Positions 33,926-43,463 of a stretch of DNA of 64,000 bases are shown here, one piece after another. Source of the stretch: an uncultured Alphaproteobacteria bacterium (lineage in GTDB: Bacteria > Pseudomonadota > Alphaproteobacteria > Methylaequorales > Methylaequoraceae); contig CACBBU010000001.1 in NCBI GenBank assembly GCA_902537615.1, forward strand, positions 1 to 64,000, read 5' to 3'. Each line of letters begins with the position of its first letter. The stretch's first letter is position 1. The notes beneath the pieces were generated by a model. The model was not told the DNA's origin, ran no database searches, and saw only the letters and a program-made list of their open reading frames with translations. A program made the position numbers and the translations under genes.

Positions 33926-34435
33926 ATGTACATAAACAAGATAATATTTCTTTCATTTTTATTTGTCTCAAACTTATCTTATTCGGATAACAACAATCAA
34001 CAACTATTAATCAAAGATCCAAAAAAAATAGAAATTTTTTCCATAAAGGATATTTATGATAATGAAACAACTATATCAAATAGTGAAAATAAAATTTTAT
34101 TATTTAATTTTTGGGCAACTTGGTGTGCCCCTTGTATTAAAGAGATTCCAGAATTGATAGAATTAAAAGAAAGATTTAAAAATAGTCTTGAAGTTTATTT
34201 TGTCTCAGTAGATTTTAATGTAAAAAAAACTGTTCCTAAATTCTTAAAAAAAAATAAGCTTGAAAATTTACCAATATTTAACGACGAAAAACTTGAAATT
34301 TCCAATAAATTTGGGGTAAAAGTCATGCCGACTACGGTCATTATCAACAAGAATTTTGAAGAAATTGCTCAGGTGAAAGGTTATGTTGATTGGTTAAGCC
34401 CTCAATATATTAACTTTATTAAAAAGTTATTGTAG
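33926..34435 (+). CDS. TlpA-like thiol:disulfide protein
   Basis: Periplasmic or membrane-anchored thioredoxin-fold protein of 169 residues: signal or anchor at about 1-18 and a redox centre FWATWCAPCIKE (WCxPC). The cis-proline loop is KVMPTTVII. TlpA-family proteins reduce cytochrome c or copper-site cysteines. Which partner it serves is not visible. It overlaps etfA convergently by nine bases. Confidence 0.88.
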   Translation: MYINKIIFLSFLFVSNLSYSDNNNQQLLIKDPKKIEIFSIKDIYDNETTISNSENKILLFNFWATWCAPCIKEIPELIELKERFKNSLEVYFVSVDFNVKKTVPKFLKKNKLENLPIFNDEKLEISNKFGVKVMPTTVIINKNFEEIAQVKGYVDWLSPQYINFIKKLL

Positions 34436-35365
34436 CTTTTTTTCTAACACCGGCAATGCCTCAAACAGATCAGCAACAAGTCCAAAATCAGAAAATTTAA
34501 AAATTGGTGCTTCCTCATCTTTGTTTATACATACAATAAACTTTGAATCTTTTATTCCCGCTATGTGTTGAATTGCACCAGATATTCCTACCGCAATGTA
34601 CAAATCTGGAGCTACTATCTTTCCAGTTTGTCCCACCTGCCAATCATTAGGAACAAACCCAGCATCAACGGCTGCTCTACTTGCACCCATAGCTGCACCT
34701 AGTTTATCAGCTATACCTTCAAGTAATTTAAAATTTTCTCCGTTTTGTAGTCCTCTACCGCCTGAAATTATTATTTTAGCGGAAGTTAATTCTGGTCTAT
34801 CTGATTTTGATTCATCATAATTCACAAAATTAACTAATTCGTTTTTAGATAACTCAGAAGACATGTTTTCAACTTCAACCTGAGAGTCAAGCTTACAAGG
34901 CTCAAAACATGTTGAACGAACAGTAACTACTTTTATAGAATCGTTAGATTTAACTTTAGCTATTGCATTTCCTGCATATATTGGTCTCTCAAAAGTATTA
35001 TCATCAATTATGTTGATTATATCTGAGATTTGTTGAACGTCTAATTCAGTTGCAATTTTAGGCGATAGGTTTTTACCAAACGTTGATGAGGGAGTAAAAA
35101 CATGAGTGAAGTCTTTATCTTTTAAAAATTTTACGATTTCATCACAAAAATTTTCAGCTATTGGTTTGCTTAAAATTTCTTTATCAACTAAATAAATTTT
35201 TTTCAAATGATCACATTTTTTTAATTCATCAACGGCTGTATCTAAATTATGACCAAGTATTAAAGCATAAACATCTTCTGAAATTTTTGAAGCTGCAGTG
35301 ACCGTTGAATATGTTGTTTGTTTAATAGAGTCATTATTGTGCTCAACTATAACTAAAGTTTTCAT
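34427..35365 (-). CDS. etfA: electron transfer flavoprotein alpha subunit
   Basis: FAD-carrying subunit that passes electrons from acyl-CoA dehydrogenases to ETF-ubiquinone oxidoreductase. The 312 residues have the C-terminal FAD domain with AAMGASRAAVDAGFVPNDWQVGQTGK and YIAVGISGAIQHIAGIKDS. The ATG overlaps the etfB stop by four bases. The nearby methylsuccinyl-CoA dehydrogenase is a likely electron donor. Confidence 0.96.
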   Translation of the reverse strand: MKTLVIVEHNNDSIKQTTYSTVTAASKISEDVYALILGHNLDTAVDELKKCDHLKKIYLVDKEILSKPIAENFCDEIVKFLKDKDFTHVFTPSSTFGKNLSPKIATELDVQQISDIINIIDDNTFERPIYAGNAIAKVKSNDSIKVVTVRSTCFEPCKLDSQVEVENMSSELSKNELVNFVNYDESKSDRPELTSAKIIISGGRGLQNGENFKLLEGIADKLGAAMGASRAAVDAGFVPNDWQVGQTGKIVAPDLYIAVGISGAIQHIAGIKDSKFIVCINKDEEAPIFKFSDFGLVADLFEALPVLEKKLQ

Positions 35366-36117
35366 AAAATTTTCGCCTCATTTTTAAGTTTATCAACTAA
35401 GGAGTCAATATCAGGTACAACAATACCTGGTTTTCTCTCCGGTGGATCGTTTACTTCTAATATTTCCACTCTTTTTTTTAAATCAAGAGAAAGTTCGTTA
35501 ATATCTAAAATATCAATTTTCTTCTGTTTTGCTTTCATAATATTAGGCAAAGATGCATATCTAGGTTCATTAAGTCTGAGATCAGTAGTAATAACGCATG
35601 GGATTTTAACTTTTATAGTCTCCAGACCACCATCAACCTCTCTTGTAACGTTAAGTGTATTGTCGTTATTTTTTTCTACTTTTGATGCAAAAGTTGCTTG
35701 AGGATACTTCAGCAAGGTAGCAAGTATTTGACCAGTTTGATTACAATCATCATCTATTGCCTGCTTACCTAAAATAATTAGATCAGGGTTTTCCTTATCA
35801 CAAATATTTTTAATTATTTTTCCTACGTTTAGAGGATCAATATCTTCATCAGAGGATTTTACCAGAATGCCTCTGTCACCTCCCATTGCTAGACCAGTCC
35901 TAATAGTTTCTTGCGATGATTCTGTACCAATAGACAATACGACAATTTCAGTTAAAGTTCCCTTTTCTTTTAATCTTACAGCTTCTTCAACAGCTATCTC
36001 ATCAAAAGGGTTCATTGACATTTTTACATTATCTTTTTCAACACCTGATTTGTCAGATTTGACTCTTATTCTTACATTATAATCAATTACTCTTTTAACA
36101 CACACTAAAGCTTTCAT
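35362..36117 (-). CDS. etfB: electron transfer flavoprotein beta subunit
   Basis: AMP-binding ETF subunit of 251 residues: MKALVCVKRVIDYNVRIRVK, MNPFDEIAVEEAVRLKE, DLIILGKQAIDDDCNQTGQ, and the ETF-beta signature VTREVDGGLETIKVKIP-CVITTDLRLNEPRYASLPNIMKA. It heads the etfBA pair, downstream of the cobalamin adenosyltransferase. Confidence 0.96.
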   Translation of the reverse strand: MKALVCVKRVIDYNVRIRVKSDKSGVEKDNVKMSMNPFDEIAVEEAVRLKEKGTLTEIVVLSIGTESSQETIRTGLAMGGDRGILVKSSDEDIDPLNVGKIIKNICDKENPDLIILGKQAIDDDCNQTGQILATLLKYPQATFASKVEKNNDNTLNVTREVDGGLETIKVKIPCVITTDLRLNEPRYASLPNIMKAKQKKIDILDINELSLDLKKRVEILEVNDPPERKPGIVVPDIDSLVDKLKNEAKIL

Positions 36118-36138
36118 AATTAACCAACCATTTTTAAT

Positions 36139-36687
36139 TTAAGTTTTATTAGGAACCCAAAGTATATCACCATCTTTAATATTCTCAATCCTTGCTGCTA
36201 CAAAAAGAAAATCGGATAAACGATTTATATATTTAACAATATCTTGATTTATTTTCTCCTTTGAACTCAATTCTACGATTGTTCTCTCACATCTTCTTGT
36301 AACAGTTCTTGCATAATGAAGGAAAGAGGATGCTTTGGTTCCACCAGGTAGTATAAAAGAGTCTAATTTTTTTAATTTATCATTCATTTTGTCTAATTCA
36401 TTTTCTAAAAAAAGAATGTTTTTCATGTCCAGTTTTATCTTATTTTCTTTCAATCCAGGAATACATAAATCAGCACCAATATCAAATAAGTCGTTTTGTA
36501 TTTTTAAAATTATTTTTTTTAGAAATTTATTACAATAGCAAACCACAACTCCTAAAATTGAATTAACTTCATCAACTTCTCCATATGCTTTGATTCTAAG
36601 AGAATGTTTCTCTATTCTCTTCCCATCACCGAGACTTGTAAGACCTGAATCACCACCTTTAGTATAAATTTTGTCAAGTTTTACCAA
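36139..36687 (-). CDS. cob(I)alamin adenosyltransferase, PduO type
   Basis: Makes adenosylcobalamin from cob(I)alamin and ATP. The 182 residues begin with the PduO motif YTKGGDSGLTSLGDGKRI and contain RTVTRRCERTIVEL, the ATP/cobalamin-contacting helix. Placement beside the ethylmalonyl-CoA genes makes sense, because the mutase at 39954 needs this cofactor. No cobalamin riboswitch is apparent in the small upstream gap. Confidence 0.92.
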   Translation of the reverse strand: MVKLDKIYTKGGDSGLTSLGDGKRIEKHSLRIKAYGEVDEVNSILGVVVCYCNKFLKKIILKIQNDLFDIGADLCIPGLKENKIKLDMKNILFLENELDKMNDKLKKLDSFILPGGTKASSFLHYARTVTRRCERTIVELSSKEKINQDIVKYINRLSDFLFVAARIENIKDGDILWVPNKT

Positions 36688-36698
36688 AATGTCTAAAC

Positions 36699-36890
36699 CT
36701 ATTTAAAGTACAAAGCAAGAGTCAATATTAAAATACTTGCGAACTGAATAAAAACTCTGTACCGCATAAATTTATTTACACTATTGTTTTTTTCGTCACC
36801 AGATCTTGCAGTGTGTAATAATCCTAGTAGTAAAGCTAAAAACGTCGTAATTAGACAAATTACGATAATTATATTGAAAAAAAGATTCAT
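36699..36890 (-). CDS. twin-transmembrane small protein (HIG1-like)
   Basis: A 63-residue protein with two membrane helices (about 4-26 and 44-62) joined by a polar loop (HTARSGDEKNNSVNKFMRYRV). Small twin-TM or HIG1-like genes commonly sit near pduO-etfBA in alphaproteobacteria. HIG1 proteins associate with respiratory complexes in mitochondria, but a function here is not known. It starts right after the dehydrogenase stop. Confidence 0.75.
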   Translation of the reverse strand: MNLFFNIIIVICLITTFLALLLGLLHTARSGDEKNNSVNKFMRYRVFIQFASILILTLALYFK

Positions 36891-38576
36891 TTACTTAACC
36901 AGAAGGCCTTTTATGACTATTTGAGCTTGTATTTCTGCTGCGCCCTCAAAAATATTCAGAATTCTTGCATCACATAAAACTCTGCTGACTGGATACTCAA
37001 GTGCATAACCGTTTCCTCCATGGATTTGTAAGGCACTATCTGCGTTTGACCATGCAACCCTGGCGGCTAAAAGTTTAGCCATGCCTGCTTCAATATCACA
37101 TCTTACATCATTGTCCTTTTCACGAGCGGAAAATAATGTTATTTGTCTGGCTATCGTTGTTTCAACGAGCATCCATGCTAGTTTATTAAAAATTCTAGGA
37201 AATCTTATGATTGGTTTACCAAACTGGCTTCTATCCTTCGCATAATTTAAGGCTAATTCAAGTGCGTTTTGAGCGACTCCCACCGCTCTTGCGGCAGTTT
37301 GTATTCTAGCGGATTCAAATGTTTCCATAAGTTGCTTGAATCCCTTTCCTTCTTCTTCTCCAAGAAGATTTTTTTTGTCAACCTTAATACTGTCAAGTGC
37401 TATTTCGTACTCCTTCATTCCTCTGTAGCCAAGTACTTCAATTTCACTTCCAGACATACCTTTCATTGGGAAAGGGTTTTCACAATTTCCTCTAGGCTTT
37501 TCAACTAAAAACATGCTAAGTCCTCTGTAACCTTTTTGAGAGGAATCCGTTCTAGCCAAAACGGTCATTAAATCAGATCGTGCCCCATGAGTTATCCAAG
37601 TTTTATTGCCATTAATTGTATATTGATCTCCGTCAAGTTGAGCTCTTGTTGATAAGCTCCCTAGATCGGATCCGGTGTTTGGTTCAGTAAATACTGCAGT
37701 TGTAAGTAGGTTCCCGGAGGCAATCTCTGGAAGATATTTTTGTTTTTGCTCTTCAGTTCCACCTAAACGGATAAGTTCTCCGGCAATTTCAGCCCTAGTA
37801 CCAAGAGATCCAGCAGCAAGAAAGCCTCTAGATAGCTCTTCTGTAACAACACACATTGCAACTTTTCCCATACCTAAACCACCATAAGATTCAGGAATTG
37901 CAATGCTAAAGACACCTAATTCAGCCATTTTAGATAGTATCTGGTCGGGAATTAAATCATCTTTTAGATGCCATTCATTTGCATGTGGTATAATTTCCTC
38001 ATCAGTGAATTTTTTAAACTGATCTTGAATCATATCTAGCGTATCATCATTAAGACCTAAATTTGGAAAGATACCATTTTCAATAGAATTTATCATAGTT
38101 TGTTTGACTGACTCAGAAATTCCATAAGAAATAAGTTCTTTAACTTCTGGTGAATCACAGAACGAAAATCTAGTGTCCTCAATACCAAGAGTAGATGGTC
38201 TTACGACTTCTGACTGGCTTATCATAATGCCATGCCGCATTTGGTTTAAATATTCTGAAAAAGCATAAACGAGTATACTTGCTTCTAGTTCAGAATCTTT
38301 ATCCTGCTTTTTTAATACGTTATACCAACTTAACGTCTCTCGTAAAGAGAATCTGTATGTTTCAAACCATGCAAAGCCGTGCGCTTCATGTTGAAATTTT
38401 TCAAGGAGTGTATTATCAATCTTTCCGTTATGACCAACTTTCTGATGTAATATCTCTTTTGCGACATTTGAGATGGACTCTAATTCGCTGAGAATTTTGT
38501 CAAAAACGTGAGAGCTTTGGGAAACAAATTCTTTTGGAACAATAGGGTTTTTTTTTATTTCTAGTGAACTATCCAT
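36891..38576 (-). CDS. mcd: methylsuccinyl-CoA dehydrogenase
   Basis: Flavin acyl-CoA dehydrogenase of 561 residues. It has an extra N-terminal helical domain (about 1-160) ahead of the normal ACAD fold (AIPESYGGLGMGKVAM, TEPNTGSDLGS, GNKTWITHGARSDLM, FEGAAEIQAQIVIKG at the C-terminus). The long N-terminal domain and the neighbours ccrA and the ethylmalonyl-CoA mutase point to methylsuccinyl-CoA dehydrogenase of the ethylmalonyl-CoA pathway rather than a fatty-acid enzyme. Electrons would pass to EtfAB nearby. Confidence 0.88.
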   Translation of the reverse strand: MDSSLEIKKNPIVPKEFVSQSSHVFDKILSELESISNVAKEILHQKVGHNGKIDNTLLEKFQHEAHGFAWFETYRFSLRETLSWYNVLKKQDKDSELEASILVYAFSEYLNQMRHGIMISQSEVVRPSTLGIEDTRFSFCDSPEVKELISYGISESVKQTMINSIENGIFPNLGLNDDTLDMIQDQFKKFTDEEIIPHANEWHLKDDLIPDQILSKMAELGVFSIAIPESYGGLGMGKVAMCVVTEELSRGFLAAGSLGTRAEIAGELIRLGGTEEQKQKYLPEIASGNLLTTAVFTEPNTGSDLGSLSTRAQLDGDQYTINGNKTWITHGARSDLMTVLARTDSSQKGYRGLSMFLVEKPRGNCENPFPMKGMSGSEIEVLGYRGMKEYEIALDSIKVDKKNLLGEEEGKGFKQLMETFESARIQTAARAVGVAQNALELALNYAKDRSQFGKPIIRFPRIFNKLAWMLVETTIARQITLFSAREKDNDVRCDIEAGMAKLLAARVAWSNADSALQIHGGNGYALEYPVSRVLCDARILNIFEGAAEIQAQIVIKGLLVK

Positions 38577-38617
38577 GAAACATTAAATTTAATAATTTTT
38601 ATAATATTTTCAAGTTA

Positions 38618-39850
38618 TTATTTTATCTCATTTAGACTTTTCATTCCAGTTTTTTTCGCTTGAACTAAAGCGGCCATATTTCCTGGCAAATGTTGATTGT
38701 TCATCATTTTAGTGTGTGCTAATGGAATCTGGTCCCACTGGAAACATTCAGACATTAGAGGATTAATAAGTTTTTGAATCATCATTTCATTTGCCTGATT
38801 AGCTTGATAAAGATTAGCGAAGTGACTTCCTTGTATTCTTTTTTGTCTCATCCAAATATATCTAGCATCCATTGTTAGGTTGTATCCAGATGTTCCAGCG
38901 CAAATAACAACCATTCCCCCAGTTTTAACTAAATAACATGACACAGGAAAAGTTGATTCACCAGGATGTTCAAAAACTATATCTACATCTTTTTTTCCTG
39001 TAATATTCCAGATATCTTTGCCTAAAACTCTGCATTTTTTGATAAAGTCTGAATATTCTTTTGGATCTTTCACATCAGGCAATTGTCCAAAACATTCATA
39101 TTTTTTTCTGTTTAAAACACCAACTGCACCCAGTTTCTCTACAAAAGGAATTTTATCGTCATCAGACACTATCCCTATGGCGTTAGCGCCTACAGCCTTA
39201 CAAATTTGAACAGCCATGCTCCCAATGCCACCTGATGAGCCCCATACCAAAACGTTCATTCCTGGCCTTAATGCATGGGGTGGATGACCAAACAACATCC
39301 TGTATGCTGTAGCTAATGTTAGTGTGTAGCAACCACTTTCCTCCCAGGAAAGATGAACAGGTTTTTTTAAAAGCTGCCTAGATTGTACAGTTGTAAATTG
39401 AGCAAATGAACCATCATTAGTTTCGTAACCATAAATTCTTTGTGATTTTGAATACATCGGTTCACCGCCATTGCATTCTTCGTCATCTCCATCGTCACGG
39501 TTACAGTGAACAATTACTTCATCGCCAACCTTCCAACGTTTTACATTATCTCCAATAGCCCATACAATACCCGATGCATCAGACCCTCCAATATGGTAAC
39601 CTGTATCTTCGCCTATTACAGAAATAGGAACTCCTTGAGATGCCCAAACGTTATTATAATTAATTCCAACAGCCATCACCATAACCAACACCTCGTCCTT
39701 CCCAGGTTTTTGAACGGGCATCTTTTCAATCTGCATGGCCTTCTCAGGAACTCCAAGCCTATCTTCCCTAATTACCCAAGCATACATTTCATCAGGCACT
39801 TCACCCATTTGAGGTATCTCACCAATTTCATAAATTTTCTTTGCAGTCAT
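38618..39850 (-). CDS. ccrA: crotonyl-CoA carboxylase/reductase
   Basis: NADPH-dependent reductive carboxylation of crotonyl-CoA to ethylmalonyl-CoA, the hallmark step of the ethylmalonyl-CoA pathway. The 410 residues are a medium-chain dehydrogenase with GINYNNVWASQGVP, DASGIVWAIGDNVKRWKVGDEVIVHC, the cofactor motif VWGSSGGIGSMAVQICKA, and the CCR-specific FEHPGESTFPVSCYLVKTGGMVVICAGTSG. It is divergent from the mutase gene with a 103-base gap. Confidence 0.94.
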   Translation of the reverse strand: MTAKKIYEIGEIPQMGEVPDEMYAWVIREDRLGVPEKAMQIEKMPVQKPGKDEVLVMVMAVGINYNNVWASQGVPISVIGEDTGYHIGGSDASGIVWAIGDNVKRWKVGDEVIVHCNRDDGDDEECNGGEPMYSKSQRIYGYETNDGSFAQFTTVQSRQLLKKPVHLSWEESGCYTLTLATAYRMLFGHPPHALRPGMNVLVWGSSGGIGSMAVQICKAVGANAIGIVSDDDKIPFVEKLGAVGVLNRKKYECFGQLPDVKDPKEYSDFIKKCRVLGKDIWNITGKKDVDIVFEHPGESTFPVSCYLVKTGGMVVICAGTSGYNLTMDARYIWMRQKRIQGSHFANLYQANQANEMMIQKLINPLMSECFQWDQIPLAHTKMMNNQHLPGNMAALVQAKKTGMKSLNEIK

Positions 39851-39953
39851 AACTTCCTCTGTGATAATTTAAAAAAGGTTTTATACCACTTATTTTAAAA
39901 AAATACATAATTTTCTTGTCCAATGTTAATATTAGTATTATTTAACAGTTTTT

Positions 39954-41937
39954 ATGAATCAAATAAAAGATAAACCTTGGTTAATTAGAACTTATGCTGG
40001 TCATTCTTCAGCAAAGGCGTCTAATTCATTGTATAGAAAAAATTTGGAAAAAGGACAAACGGGTTTATCAGTAGCTTTTGATCTTCCTACTCAAACTGGG
40101 TATGATTCGGATCACGTTTTAGCAAAAGGCGAGGTAGGAAAGGTTGGGGTTCCAATAAGTCATATTGGAAATATGGAAGAATTATTTAACAAGATTCCTC
40201 TTGAAAAAATGAACACATCAATGACCATAAATGCTCCAGCAACATGGTTATTATCTTTGTACGTAGCAACTGCTGAAAAACAAGGGACAAAAAAGAATCT
40301 TCTATCAGGGACAACACAAAATGATATAACCAAAGAATACTTATCTAGAGGAACTTATATTTTTCCTCCAAAGCCTAGTTTAAAGTTATCAACAGATTTG
40401 ATTGAATACACCACAAAAGAAATTCCAAAGTGGAACCCGATAAATATTTGTTCATATCATCTTCAAGAAGCTGGGGCCACTCCTGAACAAGAATTATCTT
40501 TCGCATTAGCAACTGCTATTGGTGTGATTGAGAATTTTTCTAATAACGCGAAAATAAGTAGAGGGTTATTTGAAAAAATAGTCGGAAGAATTAGCTTTTT
40601 TGTTAATTCAGGTATGCGCTTGATAACTGAAACTTCAAAAATGATTGCTTTCACAGAAATGTGGGATGAAATCTGTAAAAAAAGATTTAAAGTAAGCGAG
40701 CAAAAATTTCGAAGATTTAGATATGGGATGCAAGTAAATTCTTTGGGATTAACAGAAACCCAACCCGAAAACAATGTTTACAGAATACTTATACAAATGC
40801 TTCCTGTTGTAATAGCAAAAAGATCAAGAGCTAGAGCTGTTCAATTACCAGCATGGAACGAAGCTTTGGGCTTACCGAGACCTTGGGATCAACAATGGAG
40901 TTTAAGACTTCAACAAATCATGGCTTTTGAAACGGATTTATTAGAATATGAAGACATACTTCTTGGTTCTAAAGTCATCAATAAGAAAGTAAAAAATTTA
41001 AAAAAATCTGCATATGACGAACTAAAAAAAATAGATGAACTAGGTGGTTTAGTTGAGGCCATAGAAAAAGGTCATATGAAAAGCAGGCTTGTAGAATCTC
41101 AAACAATTAGACAAAAATCAATAGAAAACGGTGTGCAAAAAGTTGTAGGAGTAAATTGTTTTTCTGGAGGAGAGAAATCTCCACTTACCAATGAAAATGA
41201 TGGTGGATTTATGAAGGTTGATGAGAACTCTGAAAAGAAGCAAATTGCTAATGTTCAAAATTGGAAGAAAAGAAGAGATAATAAATTAGTTGAAAAATTG
41301 TTAAAAGAATTAAGACAAAAAGCAACTGAGAATCAAAATATAATGGAAATATCAATTAAATGTGCTCACGCTGGTATCACAACAGGTGAATGGTCTGATA
41401 TTATGCGCGAGGTTTATGGAGAATACAGAGCTCCTACAGGAATTGTTTCATCTAGCATTTTAAGGCAAAAAATTAAAAATGATGAAATTGAATTTTTACA
41501 AAAACAAGTAGAAAAATTAACAAAAAAAATGAAAAGACGCCCTAAAATTCTTGTTGGCAAACCTGGACTTGATGGGCATTCAAATGGAGCTGAACAAATT
41601 GCAGTCAGAGCAAGAGATATTGGATTTGAAGTGGTGTATGATGGAATAAGATCTACACCAGAACAACTAGTTGCTGCATCAATTGAAGAAGGTGTACATA
41701 TGATTGGGTTATCAATTCTTTCAGGGTCACATGTTCATCTTGTCAAACAAATTGTTCAACTTTTGAAGAAAAATAATTATTCAAAAATACCAGTTGTTGT
41801 TGGGGGGGATTATTCCTCCTGTAGATGCCAAAAAACTAATTTCTATTGGCGTCAAAGCAGTTTTTACTCCCAAAGACTTTAGAATTGAAGAGATAATGTC
41901 TAATCTAGTAAATATTATTAGAAATTCTGATGAGTAA
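39954..41937 (+). CDS. ecm: ethylmalonyl-CoA mutase, frame broken at a G7 run
   Basis: Adenosylcobalamin-dependent isomerisation of ethylmalonyl-CoA to methylsuccinyl-CoA. It has an N-terminal CoA-binding barrel (TYAGHSSAKASNSLYRKNLEKGQTGLSVAFDLPTQTGYDSD over residues 14-54) and a C-terminal B12 domain with the base-on His motif GLDGHSNGAE and SILSGSHVHL. As given, the frame shifts at seven G (41802-41808) and stops at 41882 with an unrelated tail. Removing one G restores VVVGGIIPPVDAKKLISIG, continuing to a stop at 41937 (660 residues), the expected family C-terminus. I therefore annotate the full span with a one-base indel. Confidence 0.88.
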
Positions 41938-41991
41938 AAAAAAACTCTTGAATTAACCATTGAGCTTCTTCGGAATCTTTTTGATTATAGA

Positions 41992-42798
41992 TTGGATAAT
42001 TACTTACCAATTGATTACCAAAAAAAAAAATTAGGCTGGATCAATAAAAAAAATATTAAGTTTCTTAAATCTATGTCCTTAGATACGGATCTAATTGATG
42101 GTCAAAACCTATTTGATAAATTAAAAAAAAAATCAGAATTTGCGAATATTAAAATTGAAAATAATGAAATTTGCCCAGTTTTCAATTTTAATTCTTTGAA
42201 ACCAAAACTTGACTTTTGTCACAAAAAGCCTTTTGGAATAAAAAACATTTTTGAGATAGACAGACAACTTCTTTCAATTTTGGGATTACCACAATATGGA
42301 ATTCATGGAAATGCATGGAGTATAAAAAAAAATAGAGTAATTTTTCATTTTGCTAAAAGGTCATCCAATCTTGATGATTTTCCAGGTTATTATGATAATT
42401 TATTTGCTGGCGGACAACCTTTAGGAATTTCAATTTTAGATAATTTAAAAAAGGAAGCTTATGAGGAGGCTGGCATAAAAAAAATAATAAAAAAAAATCT
42501 TACCAAAGGCAGCACCATAAATTATTTTCACGAATATCAAGATAAAATTCATTCTGGAATAATTTTCAACTATCATTTAAAGATAGATAACAGTAATTTC
42601 TGTAACATGGATGGTGAAGTTGAGAGCTTCATATCTGTGGATGCTCTAGAAATATATAAATTATTAGAGTCAAACACTTTGAAACCTAATTGTATTATAC
42701 CAATTGCTGATTTTTTTTTAAGAAATATGAGTGATTTATTTTCCAAAAAAGGTATTTTAGAATTAAAAAAATTACTAGGAAATGAGCAAAAAACTTAA
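41992..42798 (+). CDS. Nudix hydrolase with N-terminal DUF4743 domain
   Basis: The protein has an N-terminal DUF4743-like region and a Nudix domain whose box reads as a variant (GGQPLGISILDNLKKEAYEEAGIK). Substrates of these thiamine-pyrophosphokinase-linked Nudix proteins are unproven. The start is uncertain. The frame is open back to 41938 and only TTG 41992 is available. ATG 41930, overlapping the mutase stop, would come into frame if the A9 run at 41936-41944 had one more A, giving MSKKKTLELTIELLRNLFDY. The gene overlaps the next by 17 bases. Confidence 0.75.
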   Translation: MDNYLPIDYQKKKLGWINKKNIKFLKSMSLDTDLIDGQNLFDKLKKKSEFANIKIENNEICPVFNFNSLKPKLDFCHKKPFGIKNIFEIDRQLLSILGLPQYGIHGNAWSIKKNRVIFHFAKRSSNLDDFPGYYDNLFAGGQPLGISILDNLKKEAYEEAGIKKIIKKNLTKGSTINYFHEYQDKIHSGIIFNYHLKIDNSNFCNMDGEVESFISVDALEIYKLLESNTLKPNCIIPIADFFLRNMSDLFSKKGILELKKLLGNEQKT

Positions 42799-43432
42799 AG
42801 ATTACAAAATAAAACCCGAAAAAGAAATTAAAAATGCCGTAATTTTTTTGCACGGCTATGGCGCTAATGGAAAAGATCTAATTGAAATTGGGAATATTTG
42901 GAAAAAAAATCTCCCTAACACTGTTTTTCTATCACCAAATGCGCCCTTTGAATGTCCATGGGGTGGTGAATCATTTCAATGGTTTGAATTAACTTCAATT
43001 GCCCCAGAAAAAATTGGGGAAGGCTTAAAATTAGCAGGTCCATTTTTGAACAATTATATTGACGATGTTTGTAAAGATTACAGCTTACCAAATGACAAGA
43101 TCTTTTTCGTAGGATTTTCTCAAGGAACAATGATGGCACTTTATCATCTTTGTAAAAGAAAGACTGAGTGTGGAGGACTGGTTGGGTTTTCAGGACTTTT
43201 GTTTGAAGATGAAAATTTTGATAACAACATTTTGTCTAAATTTCCAATTACTCTTTATCACGGTAAAAATGATGAAGTAATCAATTATGAGTTTACCTTA
43301 AAAGCATATGAGAAATTAAGAAGTTTAGGATTTGAAATAAATTATAATTTAAGTGATTTGTTAGGTCATGGTATTGACGAAAAAGGCATTAGTATAGGAG
43401 AAAGTTTCATTAAGAAATTTTTTTATATTTAA
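42782..43432 (+). CDS. carboxylesterase/phospholipase family hydrolase
   Basis: Alpha/beta hydrolase of 216 residues in the YpfH/lysophospholipase-like carboxylesterase family. It has AVIFLHGYGANGKDLIE (oxyanion region), nucleophile Ser in FVGFSQGTMMALY, Asp in LYHGKNDEVI, and His in LLGHGIDEKGI. No signal peptide, so cytoplasmic. The natural substrate is not evident. It is translated from a start inside the Nudix gene. Confidence 0.88.
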   Translation: MSKKLKDYKIKPEKEIKNAVIFLHGYGANGKDLIEIGNIWKKNLPNTVFLSPNAPFECPWGGESFQWFELTSIAPEKIGEGLKLAGPFLNNYIDDVCKDYSLPNDKIFFVGFSQGTMMALYHLCKRKTECGGLVGFSGLLFEDENFDNNILSKFPITLYHGKNDEVINYEFTLKAYEKLRSLGFEINYNLSDLLGHGIDEKGISIGESFIKKFFYI

Positions 43433-43463
43433 ATTTTAAAAAAAAATACAATATAATTCTATT

